Shown here piece after piece: positions 7,285 through 11,181 of a DNA stretch of 11,181 nt. The notes below the pieces were generated by a model that had not been told where the DNA came from, ran no database searches, and saw only the letters and a list, made by a program, of their open reading frames with translations. The stretch's first letter is position 1. Each line of letters opens with the position of its first letter. The stretch is from Phoronis ovalis. Taxonomy: Eukaryota; Phoronida; Phoronidae. The stretch lies in NCBI GenBank assembly GCA_028565635.1, contig JAOXYB010036174.1:2596-13776 (forward strand). The letters are read 5' to 3'. The translations under genes were made by a program, and so were the position numbers.

Positions 7285-7476
7285 ATGTATATATGCATTT
7301 TTATGCTTATAGTAGGTGGGGTTGTGCAAACAAAGAGTAAAATACAAATACTAGAGAGAAGCAAATGTAATTGTTTCTTAACTGACACCTACAATTTTAA
7401 TGCTAAAATTAAACGAGCACTATTTACAGAATTTAAAGGTCTCAAAGCAGAAAATGATTTATGCTCAGGCTATTAA
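7285..7476 (+). CDS. Small ORF with hydrophobic N-terminus, unrecognised
   Basis: An ATG opens 63 codons beginning MYICIFMLIVGGVVQTKS, which resembles a signal peptide or membrane anchor. A polar, lysine-rich remainder follows, with three cysteines (residues 28, 30 and 60), ending ENDLCSGY before TAA. The start codon overlaps an AT palindrome and no promoter, poly(A) signal or splice context is obvious. It could be a single-exon secreted peptide, but an open frame of this size is expected by chance in a window of this length. I recognise no homologue. Confidence 0.2.
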   Translation: MYICIFMLIVGGVVQTKSKIQILERSKCNCFLTDTYNFNAKIKRALFTEFKGLKAENDLCSGY

Positions 7477-7583
7477 AAATATTCATGCGTTTCAATACAT
7501 GGCATCAGTTTCTTTGAGTTAAAATATTCATTTCAGGCTCAGCCGCCAAATGTATTTTTGAACTAAAAATTCGTATGTGTAGA

Positions 7584-7621
7584 CTAGGATATGTAAAACT
7601 CTAGAGTTTTCTATATCCTAG
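7584..7621. repeat. 38-bp near-perfect palindrome
   Basis: Two 19-base halves, CTAGGATATGTAAAACTCT and AGAGTTTTCTATATCCTAG, are complementary except at two adjacent positions. They meet at the centre ACTCTAGAGT with no spacer. It would extrude as a loopless cruciform or fold as a stem in RNA. A related word (TTTTATATATCCTAAGTATAG) occurs near 6076. Confidence 0.85.
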
Positions 7622-7996
7622 GTTTAGATCATACTGCATATGACTGAGGATTTTTCGCCGTCACAATCTCTAAATCTTTAAAATAGCTCACATATCTTTT
7701 TTGCAATGTATCAGTTTGTATTTTGATTGAATTATGCAAATTTGTAATGATTATACCTTTACATTTCTCGCATGCGTATTCCAAGATAAAAAACAGCCTT
7801 GAACTTCGAGTTTATATGAGTGCCAGCGGGTGATAGTTCATTGCTGAAAGATATGTTTATGTCTAATTTTGTAAAGTCGTTAAATATAAAAAAATTGAAA
7901 TTTTTTCTGAGGGTTTTGTTTTCAACATAAATTTTTGTACGAGTTATGCTGGACGTCAGGTATTATTGTATCGACAATCATTGTGTCCGGTCTTAC
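7622..7996. other. AT-rich sequence without a supported gene
   Basis: Nothing beyond short homopolymer runs and AT-rich words is visible between the palindrome and the minus-strand exon candidate. Confidence 0.5.
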
Positions 7997-8069
7997 ATTA
8001 CTAATGACCCTTTTAACGTAGCTCCGTGCTGATGACGTTCGTGGATATATGTAAACTACCTTAAAATCC
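7997..8069 (-). CDS. Possible minus-strand internal exon
   Basis: Read on the minus strand, an acceptor (ACTTTATATTACAG) opens a stretch starting GGATTTTAAGG and closed by a good donor (AAT|GTAAGA). The open frame reads DFKVVYIYPRTSSARSYVKR then VISN. The same frame stays open through both flanks (8182 down to 7922, starting only at TTG), which is how it appears as an 86-codon ORF. GC content is higher here than around it. No partner exon was identified and I recognise no family. Confidence 0.2.
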
Positions 8070-8619
8070 CTGTAATATAAAGTTATTGTTTCAAATGCAT
8101 GTACAATTATTTTCCCAGAAAAACAAGTAACACCATTTGAAAACACCAATTCATTAAACCACAAAAACAAATTTATCAACAATTTAAATTAAAAATGTAT
8201 TTCAATGATTTGATAAAAAAACAAGCTTGACATTTACTGTCTATATATTTTGTTTTACAATTATACATGGATAATTTTGTCGGAAATGACGTGCTGTATT
8301 TATTTTGTTTAGTTCGCTACGACTGGCACGGTTAACTTGATATTACGGAAATTATAATTTTGTGGCTGTTTAAACGTGTTGAGAAATTACGTTTTTTAGA
8401 TGAAAGTGCGTTTCTATATGTAGAAAATACTAATTATTAATAGTATAGCAAAAGAGCAAGAAGGGGTGAAGCGATCATTTGCAAACCTTAAACTGTGTAA
8501 TTACTGAAATGCTATTTGTAAAATTGAATATATGTGATTTTTTTATATAAAACTATTTAGTATCAGCTTCCATAAGTTACAACTGACCAGTGCAGTAATT
8601 TTTGGTATTAGGAGATATG

Positions 8620-9110
8620 ATTAGGTAAAAAAAATGTTATAGATTTCTAACATTAAGACGTTTAAAATATTTTATTGCATTTTTTACTTCAAAAAATCTT
8701 AAAAGCGTTTTTAAAGTAATCTTAATATAATAAAACATGTTTTTTTTCTTCATTAAAATGAAAAAAAAACATGCAACAAATAGTAAACATTCAGATATTT
8801 AATGAATGAAAGAAATGGAGCAAATTGTAAACATTTTAGTTTAAAATATCTTTCCATATTTTTAAGCCTTTAAAAAAAATATCTTAAAATAGGCAAAACA
8901 TATTTGAATTAAAGAAACCGAACATATGAAAAAAATTCAGATATTATAAATATATTTTTTTACATTTTTAGCTTTATATAAAATAATCTTAAAAGAGTAA
9001 ATATACAGTTTTACGAAATATCATAATGCATATACTATATACATATATTAATGCACATACATATACATGTATTCAAGCATTAAAATACATTAATTGATTA
9101 TCTTAAAAGT
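8620..9110. repeat. AT-rich tract of degenerate repeats
   Basis: This is very AT-rich sequence in which blocks of the form ACATTTTTA...(A/T)n...ATCTTAAAA recur, with TCTTAAAA near 8697, 8881, 8985 and 9103. Paired words ATTCAGATATTTA and ATTCAGATATTATA occur near 8790 and 8936. Spacing is irregular, roughly 100-185 bp. It may be an eroded satellite or simply low complexity. Confidence 0.4.
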
Positions 9111-9267
9111 AGTAGGTTCCCAATTGATGCAAAACAGGAGACGTAAAGACAGGTGTGCTTTCATGAGATAATGAACTTTTGATATTTGTTTTGTACTCGT
9201 TGTTATACTTTGATTCTCTTAAATAGCATAGGTAATTGGCACGGAATTAACATAAGGTAAAACTGTA
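9111..9267. other. Unassigned spacer
   Basis: Nothing recognisable lies between the AT-rich tract and the third G-ended element. Confidence 0.5.
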
Positions 9268-9275
9268 CTTTAATT

Positions 9276-9585
9276 CCCGGGGGGAATTTACATATATGAT
9301 GAATATGGGGGTGTGTCGCCCAAATGGGTCACTTTTTCACCAATAAATCCCTAAAAATGGCTCAATTTTTCATAGTAATGTAACTAAAAATAGGTCCACT
9401 TTTCAACATAATTTCTAAAAATGTGTAGTTTTTTTTTCATAATTTCAATTAAAGGCGTTTCCGGGTTTTGTGAAAGAAAATCCTAAAAATGGGTCCATAT
9501 TTGAGATCAAAATCCCTAAAAATTGGCAGATATTTTGCATTTGGGGTGCACACCTTCGTCTAAAAATATAATTAGTACCCCCAGG
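9276..9585. mobile_element. G-ended element copy 3 with perfect 8-bp flanking duplication
   Basis: The 310-bp element begins CCCGGGGGGA, and its right end in reverse complement begins CCTGGGGGTA. Both ends carry a GGTGTG...CCC-AAATG subterminal stretch about 31 bp in (9307 on the left, 9554 on the right), giving an imperfect inverted repeat of roughly 50 bp. CTTTAATT flanks it exactly on both sides (9268-9275 and 9586-9593). Inside, CTAAAAATRG-like units start at 9351, 9384, 9415, 9483 and 9515, that is in steps of 31-34 bp or twice that. No protein is encoded, so it is a non-autonomous element. An 8-bp duplication is typical of hAT-type insertions, though the G-rich ends do not identify a superfamily to me. 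Confidence 0.65.
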
Positions 9586-9593
9586 CTTTAATT

Positions 9594-9813
9594 ATAGCTT
9601 TATATATTGGAGTTATAAAAACATTAATACTATATCAAACTTTTGGCTTATCAACAAAGGCTAATATTAATCGTGGGTTTTATATTATAACAAGGCGTCT
9701 TCTTTTTTCTCAATAAATTAAAACCAAATAGGAAAACGGAAATTTTAATCAACTCATTCTAACAAGTTAATTATAAATAAAAACTTTCGCCAGCATACAG
9801 TACTTAATGGTAA
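9594..9813. other. AT-rich spacer
   Basis: No gene or repeat is recognised in this interval. Confidence 0.5.
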
Positions 9814-10173
9814 TTGTTATTTACCAGCACTGGAAGTCACGAAAGACAAGAATGCAAAAAAGCAACCTTAATAATGACCATGCAAAAATGTCAAACCTCA
9901 AGTCATGAGGTAAGGGTCACCATGCTAGCTACCCACAACATTTCACAAATCGTTTCACTGGTGCGTTTGACTGATATAGAGACCAACTTCGGCCCCTTTA
10001 AAGTAAAATTGCAACAAAATTTTGGTTTTAAAATATTAATCAATCAGAAAAAAATGAAAATTTACAAAAAAAGAAATGTTGTGTTCAAAACTAACATCAT
10101 TTTAAAATCAATTAAATTAAAATGTGATGATGTTTTTGGTAAGATCACTAACGGTACATTCTACTTGCATTAA
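9814..10173 (+). pseudogene. Open stretch with altered 2A-like motif, possible retrotransposon relic
   Basis: A frame of 119 codons is open, but it begins at TTG; the first ATG is codon 21 (9874). Codons 54-61 (9973-9996) read DIETNFGP, preceded by the hydrophobic ISQIVSLVRLT. This matches the D-[VI]-E-x-N-P-G-P core of ribosome-skipping 2A-like sequences at seven of eight positions. Such sequences occur near the start of proteins in several invertebrate CR1/L2-type non-LTR retrotransposons. The conserved first Pro is Phe here, which should abolish skipping. The rest is lysine-rich and unrecognised. It lies 0.7 kb upstream of a reverse transcriptase fragment on the same strand and may be a decayed 5' part of the same kind of element. 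A chance motif remains possible. Confidence 0.3.
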
Positions 10174-10672
10174 TAACGTGTGTGATACTTTGTGATACAT
10201 AGGTTTACTAATTGCTACATCCTTGCAAGAAAACAATTAATAATAATGAACATAGTAGACGATAGAGGAGACAATATAAATTAGCCACCAGGTGCCGCTA
10301 TCGTTAAATGTATTCAAACAATTAGAAAAACAAATATTTTTTAATTATTTAACAGAGAAAATGCATAATGACGGTGTTAATGTAGTCAAAGAAGTTTTCC
10401 TTTTTTACTAGCGAGACTGATATTTCCGTCATGTGAATTTATCGAATACGTTGTTTAGGCAGATCAAGAACCCTTATAGCTGTATACTTCCGGTTAAACA
10501 TGTGGATTAAAGAACATCCTCTCAAAGCATGAATTGATTATTTACTTCTTATTATCGCTAGAAGTGTGCGAAAAAGAACAGATATATGTAAATATGGACT
10601 TTTTATTAAACTAACCTTGTGCAGATTCATACAAAACATTATCTATAAAATAGTTCAAGTTAATGAATATAA
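10174..10672. other. Unassigned sequence before the RT fragment
   Basis: No endonuclease-like coding sequence can be followed through this interval, although an intact element would carry it between the 5' region and the reverse transcriptase. A perfect 7-bp inverted pair (ACGATAG at 10259-10265, CTATCGT at 10298-10304) is the only local structure noted. Confidence 0.45.
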
Positions 10673-11181
10673 TATGAAACAGGCGAGGTCCCTAATGTAA
10701 TGACTAATGAGCTCAAATCTGCCCGGGTTGTTCCTATTCACAAAAAGATGAGCAAAACTGATGCTGGTAATTATAGGCCAGTTTCTATTCTCAGTTGTGT
10801 ATCTAAAATTCTTGAAAGAGTTGTTTATAACCAGCTTGAACATTACTTGAAATGCAAATGTCTTATCTATGACCAGTATGACCTTCAGTCGGGTTTCCGA
10901 CCATCCTACTCAACTGACACTGCCCTAATAAGTCTAATAGATCATGTCCGAATACAGACTGATCAAGGTAAATACACCGGTATGGTCATAATGGACCTAC
11001 AAAAAGCTTTTGATACTGGTAATCGTACAATTCTTACCACCAAATTAAAGGCGTTACGTCTAAATGAAATAGCTATAAAATGGTTTGAATCCTACTTATC
11101 ACATAAAACAGGTGGTTGATGTACATGGTCATATTTCTGTCCCTTTGGATATTGATTGTGGGGTCCCCCAAGGCTCCATCC
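10673..11181 (+). mobile_element. Truncated, frameshifted non-LTR retrotransposon reverse transcriptase
   Basis: From 10673 (just after an in-frame TAA) the frame carries the N-terminal half of a non-LTR reverse transcriptase of the CR1/L2/Jockey type. Counting from the ATG at 10700, recognisable parts are ARVVPIHKK (8-16), NYRPVSIL (24-31), the SGFRP motif (64-68) and palm motif A DLQKAFD (99-105). After AFDT the usual V-N-H appears as G-N-R. The frame ends at TGA 11117. From about 11109 homology continues in another frame (positions 11109-11181, including GVPQGS at 11160-11177), so an indel of +1 or -2 sits near 11108. The catalytic YADD box lies beyond the window. Upstream endonuclease sequence is missing, which fits 5' truncation during insertion. 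The copy is dead. Confidence 0.9.

Noticed and set aside
9351-9524. Regularly spaced repeats suggesting a CRISPR-like array
   Set aside because: The units are degenerate, contiguous and lie inside a eukaryotic inverted-repeat element; there are no unique spacers of constant length.
10655-10843. 62-codon minus-strand open frame
   Set aside because: It is antisense to the reverse transcriptase coding sequence.

Overview
This looks like an AT-rich nuclear window from a marine invertebrate. A lophotrochozoan such as a bivalve mollusc is my best guess, at low certainty. The basis is spliced exons with consensus GT/AG borders, large introns, poly(A) signals, a CR1/L2-like non-LTR retrotransposon piece, and several short non-autonomous repeats. 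There is no bacterial-style gene packing. The long open frames are mostly chance or repeat-derived; several open only from TTG or GTG.

Positions 1-4600. The main result is a candidate four-exon gene on the + strand: 242-314, 2439-2498, 3403-3525 and 3942-4084. All three introns are phase 1 and every junction keeps one frame open. The model predicts a 132-residue secreted precursor: a signal peptide, a short spacer, a stretch cut up by dibasic sites (RR, KKR, KR), and a C-terminal module with six cysteines. It reads like a neuropeptide or peptide-hormone precursor. I do not recognise the family. Other phase-1-compatible acceptors (2055, 2835, 3627) could give different C-termini. A 122-bp tandem duplication ends 22 bp before the start codon.

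Positions 4600-6500 hold little until 5373. Two short elements follow, with CCC/GGGGG ends and interiors built from degenerate repeats of about 30 bp (5373-5785 and 6121-6471). Between them lie a small inverted-repeat element (5780-5911) and a degenerate tRNA/SINE-like stretch (about 5965-6030).

Positions 6500-9275 are mostly unassigned AT-rich DNA. They contain one small ORF with a hydrophobic start (7285-7476), a 38-bp palindrome (7584-7621), a possible minus-strand exon (7997-8069), and an AT-rich repetitive tract (8620-9110).

Positions 9276-11181. A third element of the G-ended family (9276-9585) has a perfect 8-bp flanking duplication, CTTTAATT. An open stretch at 9814-10173 carries an altered 2A-like motif (DIETNFGP). 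At the right edge (10673-11181) is a 5'-truncated, frameshifted reverse transcriptase fragment that runs off the window.
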